From assembly GCF_014652395.1 (NCBI RefSeq), contig NZ_BMYS01000002.1, positions 124,001-188,000 on the forward strand: a stretch of DNA of 64,000 nt, in the 5' to 3' direction. Within the stretch, counting starts at the first letter, position 1, and every line of letters starts with the position of its first letter. A program made the translations under genes and the position numbers. The notes beneath the pieces are model-generated. The model was given only the letters and a program-made list of their open reading frames with translations. It was not told the origin of the DNA and ran no database searches. Positions 17,061 through 27,003 of the stretch are shown here, in pieces. The DNA is from Advenella faeciporci. GTDB taxonomy: Bacteria; Pseudomonadota; Gammaproteobacteria; Burkholderiales; Burkholderiaceae_B.

Positions 17061-18134
17061 TTACAGAACCTGGGGCGTTGGCTTGCCATTGAAGTCAAGC
17101 CATTGCTTGTTTTCGTAATCATATAGCTTTGTAGCCTTGGCTGTTTTGAAATACCATCTCCAGCTGAATTTCTGTACCACAATTCGCTCTGGCAGCATTT
17201 CTTCAAGACGGGACTGGGCAGCCTTCAACTTGTAAAGGGGTATGCTCATATCAACATGATGGGCAGTGTGCTCCAGGATATGATGCATAAGGGCGCCAAA
17301 ATGGAAGTTGAAAGTAAGATGCACGGTTGTGGAAACAAATGGTTGTGCCTTGGCCCATTCAACCTTGTTGTCATGCCAAACCACCTTGGTATGCGTATGC
17401 TGTACATACACTACCCATCCAATCATGTAAAACCAGAACATCAATGGTACAAACCAGGCAAAAAACAGCAATGAAAGTATTGATTGATTTGTTTGAATGG
17501 CTGCAATGATGACAATAATTGCCCAGGAAATGCCAAATACACTGGATAGCAAACCGTCCCAAAAGAAGACCTTACGTTGTGTTCCCATGTACGCCTTGGT
17601 GGGAAACATCATGCGGTTCCACCAGATTTCAACCAGATAATAGATACCGGCGCCCCAGCCGCTGCGATAGAATCGCTCCATCAACTGGCGCCCTTTGGAC
17701 ATGGCGGCAAACTCTTCCTGAGTATGGGGGCACCAGACAAAATCCATCCCTTTCAGATTGGTATATCCATGGTGCACAACATTATGGCCAACATCCCAAA
17801 GGCTGTAGGGTGAAACTGATGGCAAAAAGGCAATACGACCCAACCATTTATTCAATTTCCGGTGTGGCGTCAGGCTTTGGTGGCAGGCGTCATGACCAAT
17901 AATAAACAGGCGGCCAATGACAAAACCGCAAACCAGGGCGCAAATTAACTTTGCCCACCATGGTTCAAAAATAATTGCCCCTGCAATGAGTGCAAAAAAC
18001 AAGGCAATATCAATAGTCATCAGAACAAGAGCACGAAGCGTGTTTTTTTCTGATAAGGGTGTTAACCAGCTCCGAATAATTTTACGATGAGGCAGTTCAT
18101 TACTCGGTGGAATTGGCGTTAAAGGTGTGGTCAT
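17061..18134 (-). CDS. membrane fatty acid desaturase
   Basis: 357 residues. It carries the three histidine boxes of di-iron membrane desaturases: HDACH (81-85), HNVVHH (117-122) and HTAHH (289-293). Four hydrophobic segments are seen (about 34-56, 60-80, 195-213, 220-245). The family introduces a double bond into acyl chains using O2, which adjusts membrane fluidity. Regiospecificity cannot be told. A FADS/beta-carotene ketolase-like substrate is a less likely alternative. The gene has its own promoter and terminator and interrupts a gene order that is otherwise the common rnhB-methyltransferase-ppsR arrangement. Confidence 0.9.
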   Translation of the reverse strand: MTTPLTPIPPSNELPHRKIIRSWLTPLSEKNTLRALVLMTIDIALFFALIAGAIIFEPWWAKLICALVCGFVIGRLFIIGHDACHQSLTPHRKLNKWLGRIAFLPSVSPYSLWDVGHNVVHHGYTNLKGMDFVWCPHTQEEFAAMSKGRQLMERFYRSGWGAGIYYLVEIWWNRMMFPTKAYMGTQRKVFFWDGLLSSVFGISWAIIVIIAAIQTNQSILSLLFFAWFVPLMFWFYMIGWVVYVQHTHTKVVWHDNKVEWAKAQPFVSTTVHLTFNFHFGALMHHILEHTAHHVDMSIPLYKLKAAQSRLEEMLPERIVVQKFSWRWYFKTAKATKLYDYENKQWLDFNGKPTPQVL

Positions 18135-18189
18135 AAATAATATCTATCTAATAACAAAAGGCTGTAATTCTTTACAATGAAAGCAAATA

Positions 18190-18217
18190 ATTGTACTTCC
18201 TTTTTAATGCAAATCAA
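18190..18217 (-). promoter_or_regulatory. sigma-70-type promoter of the desaturase gene
   Basis: On the minus strand TTGATT (18217-18212) and TACAAT (18195-18190) are separated by 16 bases. The predicted start lies about 50 bases before the ATG. The whole 139-base gap to rnhB is very A/T-rich. This is a motif match only. Confidence 0.5.
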
Positions 18218-18273
18218 TTTCAAAACTTAAAATTAGCTTAATTAATAGAAAAAAGTAATAAAAACATGCACTT

Positions 18274-18879
18274 TTAAGCCAACAGTTTTTTTACAGGGGC
18301 AAAACTCCGCCTATGTTCGGGGCATGCCCCATGCAAAAGCAAGCGTTCCATATGGAGGGCTGTACCGTACCCTTTGTGTTGATCAAAACCATATTCAGGA
18401 TACTGTTCATGCAGCCCTTTCAATGAGGCATCACGCGCTGTTTTTGCCAGGATGGAAGCCGCTGAAATACAAGCCTCAAGTGCATCCCCTTTGATAATGG
18501 CCCTGCTGGCAACAGGCATCTCAGCAGGCACACGGTTACCATCAATAAGCACCAGGCCAGGCGCAATGGATAGACCCAAAAGAGCCCTTTTCATCGCTAG
18601 CATGGTTGCCTGCAATATATTAATCTTATCAATTTCTTCTACGGTGGCACAGGCAATAGACCAGGACAGCGCGTTTTCCCTGATATCCAGCGCCAGTTGC
18701 TCACGCTTTTTTTCAGAGAGTTTTTTTGAATCCATCAAACCATTAATGGGTTTTAATGGATCCAGGATGACCGCAGCCGCATAAACAGAACCCGCCAATG
18801 GCCCCCTTCCTGCTTCATCTATCCCTGCAACCAATAAACCGCCTTCATCATTGGCAAATAAATCAAGATTCTGAGTCAT
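18274..18879 (-). CDS. rnhB: ribonuclease HII
   Basis: With ATG at 18879 the protein has 201 residues, normal for RNase HII, and starts 4 bases after the lpxB stop. A longer reading to 18957 would overlap lpxB by 74 bases and adds a sequence unlike the family. Active-site carboxylates sit in [15 protein letters not shown] (D21, E22) and in VLIDGN, and [11 protein letters not shown] is the conserved loop. The enzyme removes RNA primers and single ribonucleotides from DNA. It is the last gene of the long rpsB-to-rnhB cluster, coupled to lpxB as in many proteobacteria. Confidence 0.93.
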   Translation of the reverse strand: MTQNLDLFANDEGGLLVAGIDEAGRGPLAGSVYAAAVILDPLKPINGLMDSKKLSEKKREQLALDIRENALSWSIACATVEEIDKINILQATMLAMKRALLGLSIAPGLVLIDGNRVPAEMPVASRAIIKGDALEACISAASILAKTARDASLKGLHEQYPEYGFDQHKGYGTALHMERLLLHGACPEHRRSFAPVKKLLA

Positions 18880-18883
18880 GGAG

Positions 18884-20059
18884 TTACGCCGGTGAATTTG
18901 CTGCGCGTAAAATGGCTTGTGCCGCAAGACGGGCAGTATCCTGACGCAACGTTTCATGAAGCAACAGGAATTTTTGTTTTACTTCCTGAATATAAACGGT
19001 GTTTTCCATTGCATTAATGCAGGCTGCAGCCAGATTTTCAGGGATCGCATCATCCTGAAGGATTTCAGGAACGGCAAATTCTTTTAAGAGTATATTGGGT
19101 AATCCCACCCAAGGCACATAAGGCTTGAGTTGCCCTGACTTCCATTCCATCAGCTTTTTCATCAAGGGAGAAATCACATAGGAAATAACCATGGGTTTTT
19201 TGAATAATGCCGTTTCAAGAGAAGCAGTACCACTCGCTACCAATGCCGCGTCGCAAGCCTCCATCACATCCCATGCAATAGGACGCCCTGTATCGGTGGC
19301 AGAAAAGGTTTTCAGGTTTTTAACCGGAATGCTGGAATAAATCCCATCAAAATCCTGCTGCCTTTTTTCATTGACGACAGGAACAATAAACTGCAACATT
19401 GGGTCGTGCTTTAATAGTAGCTGGGCGGTTTGCAAAAACCGCGGGGCCAGCAGTTTAATTTCCGAAGCCCGGCTTCCAGGCAAAATCGCCAGTATTCGAG
19501 AGTCTGGGCTTAGCCCCAAGCGAAGCCTTGCTGCCTGCATATCGGGCTTAACCGGTATCTGACTGGCCAAAGGATGGCCCACAAAGGTAACCGGTATACC
19601 TTCCTTGCGATAGATATCCACTTCAAAAGGAAACAGGACCAGCATGTGGGAGACTGCCTTTTTGATGGCATGAATACGTTCATACCGCCATGCCCAAATA
19701 GATGGCCCTACAAAATGAACGGTAGGCACCCCCTTTTCGCGCAATTTTTGCTCCAGGCGCAAATTGAAGTCAGGCGCATCCACTCCCACAAACACATCAG
19801 GTTTATGGGCGATTAAATTGTTTTTAAGACTGGTATAGGTTCTGATTAAAGAAGGCAGTTGCTTGAGTGCATCAGCGTAGCCAAAAACACTTAATTTATC
19901 CATAGGGTGCTGGATTTGCATCCCGCGTGAGCGCATGTTAGGCCCGCCAATACCCGTAAAATGAACCTCTGGCTGGATTTTCTGGATACCATCAATAATA
20001 CGAGAGGCTAAAAGGTCGCCGGAAGGTTCACCGGCAACCATTGCAACTTTCAGACCCAT
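18884..20059 (-). CDS. lpxB: lipid-A-disaccharide synthase
   Basis: 391 residues, a GT-B glycosyltransferase (family GT19) on the inner face of the inner membrane. It joins UDP-2,3-diacylglucosamine and lipid X to make the lipid A disaccharide. The N terminus [15 protein letters not shown] and the C-terminal substrate motif [15 protein letters not shown] are characteristic, as is the [12 protein letters not shown] loop. The ATG overlaps the lpxA stop by one base (TAATG). Confidence 0.96.
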   Translation of the reverse strand: MGLKVAMVAGEPSGDLLASRIIDGIQKIQPEVHFTGIGGPNMRSRGMQIQHPMDKLSVFGYADALKQLPSLIRTYTSLKNNLIAHKPDVFVGVDAPDFNLRLEQKLREKGVPTVHFVGPSIWAWRYERIHAIKKAVSHMLVLFPFEVDIYRKEGIPVTFVGHPLASQIPVKPDMQAARLRLGLSPDSRILAILPGSRASEIKLLAPRFLQTAQLLLKHDPMLQFIVPVVNEKRQQDFDGIYSSIPVKNLKTFSATDTGRPIAWDVMEACDAALVASGTASLETALFKKPMVISYVISPLMKKLMEWKSGQLKPYVPWVGLPNILLKEFAVPEILQDDAIPENLAAACINAMENTVYIQEVKQKFLLLHETLRQDTARLAAQAILRAANSPA

Positions 20060-20850
20060 TAACGGCCTATTCCACGAGAATGAGTTTGGAAAAAATCCAA
20101 AAATGGCTGAAGTACCGTACGGGTATCGGGATGTTGTTCCTGATACTGTTTGATTTCATCAAGCGCTTGCTCGGTAGACAACTTACGCATATAAATTATT
20201 TTGTAAGCTTCTTTAATGGCTGAAATCTGTTCAGCTGAAAAACCACGGCGTTTAAGGCCTTCAGAGTTGATGCCAGCGGGGCGATAAGGCTGACCTGCAC
20301 CCAGCACATAAGGAGGAATGTCCTGACGAATCGCGCTCATGCCACCCGTCATGGAATGCTCACCAATCCTTATAAACTGATGCGCGGCAGTACCGCCACC
20401 CACAATAGCCCAGTCACCAATATGAATATGCCCGGCCAGTTGTACAGAGTTGGCAATAATGGTGTGGCTGCCAATTTGGCAATCGTGCGCAATATGCACA
20501 TAAGCCATAATCCAATTGTCATTGCCTATGCGGGTAGTGCCTACATCCTGAACAGTGCCCGTATTGATGGTGACATATTCACGGATGGTATTGTTATCGC
20601 CAATTTCAAGCCTGGTAGGTTCTCCGCCATATTTTTTGTCCTGGGGCATACCACCAATGGAAGAGAATCGGTAGAAATTATTGTTTTTACCAATCGTGGT
20701 ACATCCATCAATAATACAATGAGCACCAACCGTGGTTCCTTCATCGATGCAAACATCTTTATGAATCACTGCATAAGGACCAACAATAACGCTGGGATGG
20801 AGCCGTGCCCCATCATAAATAATTGCTGTTGGATGAACGTTGTTTGACAT
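20059..20850 (-). CDS. lpxA: UDP-N-acetylglucosamine O-acyltransferase
   Basis: First step of lipid A synthesis: it transfers a hydroxyacyl chain from ACP to the 3-OH of UDP-GlcNAc. With ATG at 20850, two bases after the fabZ stop, it has 263 residues, the standard length. A longer reading to 20877 overlaps fabZ and is not preferred. The left-handed hexapeptide-repeat helix covers residues 1-190, and the catalytic histidine lies in HIAHDC (H122, matching E. coli H125). The C-terminal helical domain ends with a short tail. Confidence 0.96.
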   Translation of the reverse strand: MSNNVHPTAIIYDGARLHPSVIVGPYAVIHKDVCIDEGTTVGAHCIIDGCTTIGKNNNFYRFSSIGGMPQDKKYGGEPTRLEIGDNNTIREYVTINTGTVQDVGTTRIGNDNWIMAYVHIAHDCQIGSHTIIANSVQLAGHIHIGDWAIVGGGTAAHQFIRIGEHSMTGGMSAIRQDIPPYVLGAGQPYRPAGINSEGLKRRGFSAEQISAIKEAYKIIYMRKLSTEQALDEIKQYQEQHPDTRTVLQPFLDFFQTHSRGIGR

Positions 20851-20852
20851 TA

Positions 20853-21302
20853 TCAGCCTAAATCCCTTATTGCACACATGATTTTTGCTTCAGCAACCAC
20901 TTCGCCATCAACAGTGGCCTTGGCCTTGTATTTGCATATGACTTTGCTGATGCGTTCGGCTTCTGCATGCAACATTAACTGGTCACCAGGGACAACCGGT
21001 TTACGAAAACGGGCACCATCAACCCCTACCAGGTAATAAGCCGTTTTTGAGCTGTCCAGCATAGTCCCGTCTTCATTTGAGAATGAAAAAATGGCCGCAG
21101 CCTGGGCTAGCGCTTCAATAATAAGCACCCCGGGCATAACTGGCAAGTGTGGGAAATGACCTTGAAAAAAGGGTTCATTGATAGTTACGTTTTTGACAGC
21201 AACAATACTTTTTCCTGGAACCATTTCAAGGACACGATCCACCAGCAGCATAGGATAACGATGAGGGATGCGATCCATAATGCCTTGAATATCGATTACC
21301 AT
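20853..21302 (-). CDS. fabZ: 3-hydroxyacyl-ACP dehydratase
   Basis: 149 residues, hot-dog fold. Catalytic residues are H49 in [14 protein letters not shown] and E63 in IIEALAQ. It dehydrates 3-hydroxyacyl-ACP during fatty acid elongation and so competes with LpxA and LpxD for 3-hydroxyacyl-ACP. The conserved lpxD-fabZ-lpxA-lpxB grouping probably reflects that balance. The gap to lpxD is 80 bases, larger than the other gaps of the group, and holds no recognised signal. Confidence 0.96.
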   Translation of the reverse strand: MVIDIQGIMDRIPHRYPMLLVDRVLEMVPGKSIVAVKNVTINEPFFQGHFPHLPVMPGVLIIEALAQAAAIFSFSNEDGTMLDSSKTAYYLVGVDGARFRKPVVPGDQLMLHAEAERISKVICKYKAKATVDGEVVAEAKIMCAIRDLG

Positions 21303-21382
21303 AAATTTTCCTGTTATTAATATTTAAAAACTTACAAACCAAGCTGTACTGGTGAAGAGCCAGCCAGCCTGATTCGATTGAA

Positions 21383-22468
21383 TTATTTTTTTTCCAATTG
21401 CTGAATTCGTCTTCTGAGCTGAGCCAACTGCTGCAGAACGGCAGCATTTTTTTGCCAGACTCCATGTGGGGCAATAGGGAAAACTCCCGTGTAGCGACCC
21501 GGCTCAAGAATGTCCGATGTGACGGCAGAACCGCCAGAAACATGTACGTCATCACCGATAGTAATATGACCGGAAACCATGCCTGCACCAGCGACAGTGC
21601 AACGGGCACCTATTTGGGTAGAGCCTGCAATGCCAACACAGGCGGCCATGGCAGTATGGTCACCAATCCTGACGTTATGACCGATCATGATCTGGTTATC
21701 CAGTTTGACACCATTACCAATAACCGTATCCTCAAGCGCCCCTCTGTCCACTGTGGTGCAAGCACCAATTTCAACATCATTGCCAAGAATAACCCGTCCA
21801 AGCTGGGATATTTTGCACCAGGCGCCTTTTTCATGAGTGTTGTCGGGTGCGAAACCGAAGCCGTCTGCGCCAATTACCGAGCCACTGTGCAATATACAGC
21901 GTTGACCAATAATCACATCATGATAAAGGGTGACATGGGCATATAAGATACTATTATTGCCAATAACCGAGTTCTTGCCAATAACACAGGAGGCGCCAAT
22001 GATACTGCCTGCTGCAATTTTAACGCCAGACTCAATAACCGCAAGGGGGCCAATAGACACACCCTCTTCAATAATGGCATCAGGAGCTACAATTGCAGAG
22101 GAGTGTATCTGTTTGGGTATGGAATTTAGCCTGAAGTTGTCAAACCATTGTGCTATCCGGGCATACATCAAATAGGGATTTTCACATACCACCATCGCGA
22201 ATGAAACGGTATCGGGCAAATGGTCAACCGCTTTTTGGGGAAGAATAACAGCTGCCGCTTCAGTTTTTAGCAAATGTGGAAAAAATTTTGCATTTGAAAG
22301 AAAACTGATTTCAGTCTTTCCTGCATTACTCAGGGAGCCCAAGCCATAAATTGATGGCAAGGGTTGATTTGAACTGTTTTTGATTTTCCAATCCAAACCT
22401 TGCGTATCAATCTGTTCAAGCAGTTTATCCAGCGTAACTGCCTGACTCGGATTTAATACGATTGCCAT
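21383..22468 (-). CDS. lpxD: UDP-3-O-acylglucosamine N-acyltransferase
   Basis: 361 residues. The N-terminal uridine-binding domain (about 1-110) is followed by hexapeptide repeats (about 115-320) with the catalytic histidine region IMIGHNVRIGDHTA. The C-terminal helix LRRRIQQLEKK is typical. The enzyme adds the second hydroxyacyl chain, at the 2-amino group. The family is usually about 340-350 residues, so this one is slightly long at the N terminus. It begins two bases after the Skp gene ends. Confidence 0.95.
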   Translation of the reverse strand: MAIVLNPSQAVTLDKLLEQIDTQGLDWKIKNSSNQPLPSIYGLGSLSNAGKTEISFLSNAKFFPHLLKTEAAAVILPQKAVDHLPDTVSFAMVVCENPYLMYARIAQWFDNFRLNSIPKQIHSSAIVAPDAIIEEGVSIGPLAVIESGVKIAAGSIIGASCVIGKNSVIGNNSILYAHVTLYHDVIIGQRCILHSGSVIGADGFGFAPDNTHEKGAWCKISQLGRVILGNDVEIGACTTVDRGALEDTVIGNGVKLDNQIMIGHNVRIGDHTAMAACVGIAGSTQIGARCTVAGAGMVSGHITIGDDVHVSGGSAVTSDILEPGRYTGVFPIAPHGVWQKNAAVLQQLAQLRRRIQQLEKK

Positions 22469-22470
22469 GC

Positions 22471-23076
22471 TTATTTTTTATCCAATGCTTTAATAACAAT
22501 ATCGGTAATATCGATACGTGCGCTAACGGTTACCGCATCCTGAACAATAAGATCGTAATTTTCTTTTTCAGCAATATCACGAATAGCCGCATTGGCTTTA
22601 TCTACAATACCTGAAAAAGCTTCGTTGCGACGACGATTGAAATCTTCCTGAAATTCACGGCGCTTACGCTGAAGATCGGTATCAATGTCCGCCAGTTCGC
22701 GCTGAGCCTTGGTGCGATCAGCATCAGTCATGACGGGCGCATTTTTATCAAATTCCTCGGCTTTGCTACGCAAAGTGTTAGCCAGTTTTTGCAGCTCTTC
22801 ATCCCTTTTTTTGAATTCAGTTTCAATTTTTTCCTGTGCTTCTTTTGCAGGTGCTGAATCGCGAAGGATCTTTTCAGTATTAACAAACCCGATTTTCAAT
22901 GGACTATTGCTTGAAGTTTCTGCTGCAGCTTCAGTCTTCTTTTCTGTCCCTTCGGTTGTTTTTTTTGCTTGTGCGAATACAGTCGGTGCAGTTAATGAGA
23001 GACCGATTACTGATGTTGCAAGCAACATACTAACTTTACGTTTACCGAAAGTATTTTTTGCCAAACTTGAACTCAT
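22471..23076 (-). CDS. skp: OmpH/Skp-family periplasmic chaperone
   Basis: 201 residues. A signal peptide (about 1-36, ending TVFAQA) is followed by a Lys/Thr/Glu/Ala-rich linker (about 37-58) not present in E. coli Skp (161 residues). The Skp domain then forms the long coiled-coil tentacles (EFKKRDEELQKLANTLRS, QRKRREFQEDFNRRRNEAF in short segments). Skp is a trimer that holds unfolded outer-membrane proteins on their way to BamA, encoded just upstream in the operon. Confidence 0.92.
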   Translation of the reverse strand: MSSSLAKNTFGKRKVSMLLATSVIGLSLTAPTVFAQAKKTTEGTEKKTEAAAETSSNSPLKIGFVNTEKILRDSAPAKEAQEKIETEFKKRDEELQKLANTLRSKAEEFDKNAPVMTDADRTKAQRELADIDTDLQRKRREFQEDFNRRRNEAFSGIVDKANAAIRDIAEKENYDLIVQDAVTVSARIDITDIVIKALDKK

Positions 23077-23181
23077 GAAAATAACCTTATAATAAAAAAG
23101 GAATTATATAAAAATCTGTTCGTCAGGACAGTTTTAAAACAGGCCCGACGATTAAATACCTGTTAAAGTTTGTATACATCC

Positions 23182-25551
23182 TTAGAATGCAGTACCAATC
23201 TGGAACTGGAAGGATTCTTTATTATCCCCCGGTTTTGCACTGATTGGGCGAGCATATGAAATTTGCAATGGACCCAAGGGGGACTGCCAAGACAGGCCCA
23301 CACCGGCAGAATAACGCCAGCCACACGGTTTATCAACCAGGCCACCATTGTTTATATTACCGTTGGTACAAACGCTTTTACCGGAAACACTGACTTTGCC
23401 GGCATCGGCAAACAGGAACCATCGCAACGTGCGGTCATTTTGTGTGCCCGGGAAAGGCAGGTAAAGCTGCAAATTGGCAATCACACGGGTAGAACCACCT
23501 AGATAGTCGCCCGATTCCAAATCACGAGGACCTAAGGAAGCGCCTTCATAACCGCGAACGGAGCCAATACCACCGGCATACAGATTTTTAATAACCGGGA
23601 AAGGCTTTTTGCTATCAAAGCTTCTGCCATAATCGGCACCAAGATTGAAGGCTAGCGTGTAGTCTTTACCCAAAGGCAAATAGTATTGTTGCTGGGCACT
23701 TAGCATATAGTACTTCAGATCACCCACCCCGGCAGTTGCCGTTAACGAGGTATAGTAACCCTTGGTTGGCGCAAGCGCGCTGTCACGGGTATCTTTGGCC
23801 CAGCCAAGATTGAACATGAATACATTAGTGGATTCACCATAAATGTCCACAAAATCACGATAGGCCTTGGGAACAATATATCCTGAATCCGTATCTGGCA
23901 ATTCAATCTTGTTGTTTTCAAAGGTCAGGCCCATGAAAATACGGTCATTTTCAGAAATGGGCACCCCAAAGTTCATTCCAAAACCAATTGAACGTGTTCG
24001 GTAGTTATCTTCGTCCTGGTCTACGTTTGAGTTATAGGGGCGATCAATACGGTAATACAAAGAAGTGCTACGGCTAATGCCGCTTGAGGTCCAGTATGGG
24101 TCTGTGTGCGTGATAACAGCTGCACGGTTTCGTTTACTGGTATTAACCTGTAAGCCCAAGTCGGTACCACTGCCAAAAATATTTTCCTGGCTGATACCAC
24201 CGGTAAATGAAAGTTTATCAGTAGAACCATAACCTACACCAAGGTTAATCATACCGGTTGGCTTTTCCTTGACATCAACAACGATATCCACCTGGTCATC
24301 GGTTCCCTCAACAGGAGCCTGGCTAACCTGCACCTCGTTGAAATAGCCAAGGCGATCTATGCGTTCTTCTGATGTGGCCAATTGACCGGCATCATACCAG
24401 GCTGCCTCTTGCTGGCGCATTTCACGACGAATAACCTGGTCACGTGTGCGCACGTTACCGCCAATATCGATGCGGCGCACGTAAACACGTTTGCCCGGAT
24501 CAACAAAAAATGTAAGGTCGGCTTCGTTCGTACCGGGAACCGTTACCGGGTTTGGCGTTACAGTGGCAAAGGCATACCCCAGCTCACCCAGCCGGGTTTT
24601 GATGGCAGCGACGGTATCGCGTGCTTTTGATGCATTAAACACCTCACCGGGTTTAGATACCACCAAAGACTCGAGTTCTGTATTCAAATCAAGCAAATCA
24701 CCGGCAAGTTGAACTTTACGTAATGTATAAGGCTCACCTTCACTGACCGTCATGTTAATGGAGATATCTTCCCGATTGGGAGAGATGGTGACCTGAGGGG
24801 GCTCCATGGTGAAGTCCAGATAGCCGCGATCAAGATAGAAACCCTTGATGGTTTCTGTATCCTGTTCAAGTTTTTCACGGGAATATTTATGTGTGCCTGT
24901 ATACCAAGTCATGAAACCGGGAGTGGTAAGGCTTAATTCATCAAGCAGTTCGCCCTCTGAGAAGGCCTTGTTACCGACGATATTGATATCTTTGATACGG
25001 GAAGAAACGCCTTCATCAACCGTAAAACTGATGCCTACCCTATTATTTGGCAAAGGGGTAAGTGTTGAGCTGACGTCGACACCATAATGGCCCTTGACGA
25101 CATACTGCTGGCGAATCTCTGTAGTGGCGCGATCCAGAAGCGCGGGATCGAGCGCCCGTCCAGTGCCAAAACCAACTTGTGACAATGCGGTGGTAATGGC
25201 TTTATTGTCGAAAGCACGCATTCCTTCAAAGGTAATGGAAGTAATAAGCGGCCGCTCTACGACATTGATTTGGACAATATTGTTTGCCGTATTGATTTTG
25301 ACATCATTGAAAAGACCGGTTGCATAAAGGCGACGGATGACGTCTGAGGCCTGCTCTTCAGTAAATGTATTACCAACCTGCACGGGCATGTAACTGAATA
25401 CCATTGAAGGCTCTGTACTTTCCAGGCCTGTAACCTGAATATCCTTGATGACAAAGGGAGAGAAAGCAAATACTGCCTGCGGTATCAATAGTGTAGCGAT
25501 AAGTGATGGAATCGCTTTTTTTCTTATATATGTCATCGGACGAAAAGACAT
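23182..25551 (-). CDS. bamA: outer membrane protein assembly factor BamA
   Basis: 789 residues. The signal peptide covers about 1-29, five POTRA domains follow (about 30-430), then a 16-strand Omp85 barrel. The lid-loop motif appears as VRGYEGASLGPRD and the protein ends in phenylalanine (FQIGTAF), the usual outer-membrane signature. BamA inserts beta-barrel proteins into the outer membrane. AAGGA stands 8 bases before the ATG. The 104-base gap to rseP has no convincing sigma-E promoter. Confidence 0.97.
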   Translation of the reverse strand: MSFRPMTYIRKKAIPSLIATLLIPQAVFAFSPFVIKDIQVTGLESTEPSMVFSYMPVQVGNTFTEEQASDVIRRLYATGLFNDVKINTANNIVQINVVERPLITSITFEGMRAFDNKAITTALSQVGFGTGRALDPALLDRATTEIRQQYVVKGHYGVDVSSTLTPLPNNRVGISFTVDEGVSSRIKDINIVGNKAFSEGELLDELSLTTPGFMTWYTGTHKYSREKLEQDTETIKGFYLDRGYLDFTMEPPQVTISPNREDISINMTVSEGEPYTLRKVQLAGDLLDLNTELESLVVSKPGEVFNASKARDTVAAIKTRLGELGYAFATVTPNPVTVPGTNEADLTFFVDPGKRVYVRRIDIGGNVRTRDQVIRREMRQQEAAWYDAGQLATSEERIDRLGYFNEVQVSQAPVEGTDDQVDIVVDVKEKPTGMINLGVGYGSTDKLSFTGGISQENIFGSGTDLGLQVNTSKRNRAAVITHTDPYWTSSGISRSTSLYYRIDRPYNSNVDQDEDNYRTRSIGFGMNFGVPISENDRIFMGLTFENNKIELPDTDSGYIVPKAYRDFVDIYGESTNVFMFNLGWAKDTRDSALAPTKGYYTSLTATAGVGDLKYYMLSAQQQYYLPLGKDYTLAFNLGADYGRSFDSKKPFPVIKNLYAGGIGSVRGYEGASLGPRDLESGDYLGGSTRVIANLQLYLPFPGTQNDRTLRWFLFADAGKVSVSGKSVCTNGNINNGGLVDKPCGWRYSAGVGLSWQSPLGPLQISYARPISAKPGDNKESFQFQIGTAF

Positions 25552-25654
25552 TAGGACTATCCTTGATTAATATTCAGTTAGAACATAACATGCGATTGTA
25601 AGGCAGAAATTCCTTATTTGCCAGTAAAAACCCGCTCTTTATCACATCAAAATC

Positions 25655-26986
25655 TCATAAAACACGGGCAATGTCATTTACAAATGCAAATATCATTAAA
25701 AACAGCAATAATGAATATCCAACCATCAGGCTTTTTTCCTGAACCTGTTCCGACAGGGCTTTTTTTCTAACCATTTCTATCAGGCAGAAAACCATTTGAC
25801 CACCATCCAGCCCGGGAATTGGAATAAGATTCAAGACGCCAATACTGACAGTGATAAGCGCAATAAACTCAATGAATTTATCGAGACCAACCTGAGCGGA
25901 CTGACCGGCATAATCGGCTATTGCGATGGGGCCACTGATATTCTTCCATGAAAGCTGTCCCATTACCATTTTGCCCAGCATTTTCAAAGAGAACCAGGCG
26001 GTATCAAAGGTTTGCACCGTTGCCAGGTATACACTTTCAAAAATACCGTAGCGCACGGTTAGCGTCGGGTATTGACCTGAAAAAGCGACCCCGATTTTGC
26101 CTATGGCCTGACCATTTTCATTAAATTCTGCGCGCGGGGTAATATTAAGCGACAACTCGGTGCTATCCCTTGAAATTAGCAAGGTCAGGGTTTTATCAGG
26201 ACTTTCCTGTATTAGCTTAATCAAACCGGTAATACTTATATCTTCATGGGAACCTGCACGTAAAACCAGGTCCCCATCCTTAAGTCCGGCCTGCTGCCCT
26301 GCCCCGTCATCAAGGACATTGGCCACACGGGGCTTTGGCGCCATTAAGGCAAGGCCCGCCTGCCCCATCAAATCAACACCTTCCAGCGTACCTGTTACCT
26401 TGGGAAATTGTATGGACACATCACGTACAGCACCATTTTGGGCCTGAAGTGCAAGCGTGGTTTCAGCACCCGAGGCAAGCGGCTCAAGTAGGGCCAAACG
26501 GGCCTCAGCCCACCCCTGCACGTCAACCCCATTTACTGCCAACACCCTGTCTCCGCCATCAATTCCAGCCATATAGGCAGCGGTTTCAGGCGCTGGCTGT
26601 GCAAGATACGGAACGGGTTCTGTTGTCCCGCTTATTTTCATACCGGAATAAATAATAATGGCCAGCAAAAAACTGAAGAAAGGGCCCGCAGCAAATATGA
26701 CAAACCGTTGCCAAGGTGTTTTTTGACTAATCGCCCGTGCGGCTTCCCGTGGACTGGCGCCCACAGGCGGCTCTGCAAGCGGTTTTACATAACCCCCCAG
26801 AGGCAAGGCCGAAACTGCCCATTCGGTACCATGTTTATCGGTTTTTTTGAAGAGGATTTTCCCAAAACCAAGAGAAAAACGCTCTACTCTCACGTTGTAA
26901 TACCGAGCGGCAAGATAATGCCCCAGCTCGTGGAACACAACCACAACGCTGATAGTAATAATAAAAAAAAGCAGATTAAAAAGCAT
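25655..26986 (-). CDS. rseP: site-2 intramembrane protease RseP
   Basis: With ATG at 26986 the protein has 443 residues and begins MLFNLLFF, as in related bacteria. A TTG at 27007 overlapping the dxr stop is possible, but GGGGA lies 6 bases before the ATG. The zinc motif HELGH (about 20-24), two PDZ domains (about 115-290) and the third-ligand region LIPIPGLDGGQ are all present, with four membrane helices. RseP cuts anti-sigma factors such as RseA after envelope stress and clears signal peptides. Confidence 0.93.
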   Translation of the reverse strand: MLFNLLFFIITISVVVVFHELGHYLAARYYNVRVERFSLGFGKILFKKTDKHGTEWAVSALPLGGYVKPLAEPPVGASPREAARAISQKTPWQRFVIFAAGPFFSFLLAIIIYSGMKISGTTEPVPYLAQPAPETAAYMAGIDGGDRVLAVNGVDVQGWAEARLALLEPLASGAETTLALQAQNGAVRDVSIQFPKVTGTLEGVDLMGQAGLALMAPKPRVANVLDDGAGQQAGLKDGDLVLRAGSHEDISITGLIKLIQESPDKTLTLLISRDSTELSLNITPRAEFNENGQAIGKIGVAFSGQYPTLTVRYGIFESVYLATVQTFDTAWFSLKMLGKMVMGQLSWKNISGPIAIADYAGQSAQVGLDKFIEFIALITVSIGVLNLIPIPGLDGGQMVFCLIEMVRKKALSEQVQEKSLMVGYSLLLFLMIFAFVNDIARVL

Positions 26987-27003
26987 CAAGATCCCCAGGC
27001 TGG

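Noticed and set aside
25552-25654. sigma-E promoter before bamA
   Set aside because: GGAATTT is present but no matching -10 (TCAAA/TCTGA type) occurs at 15-17 bases spacing.
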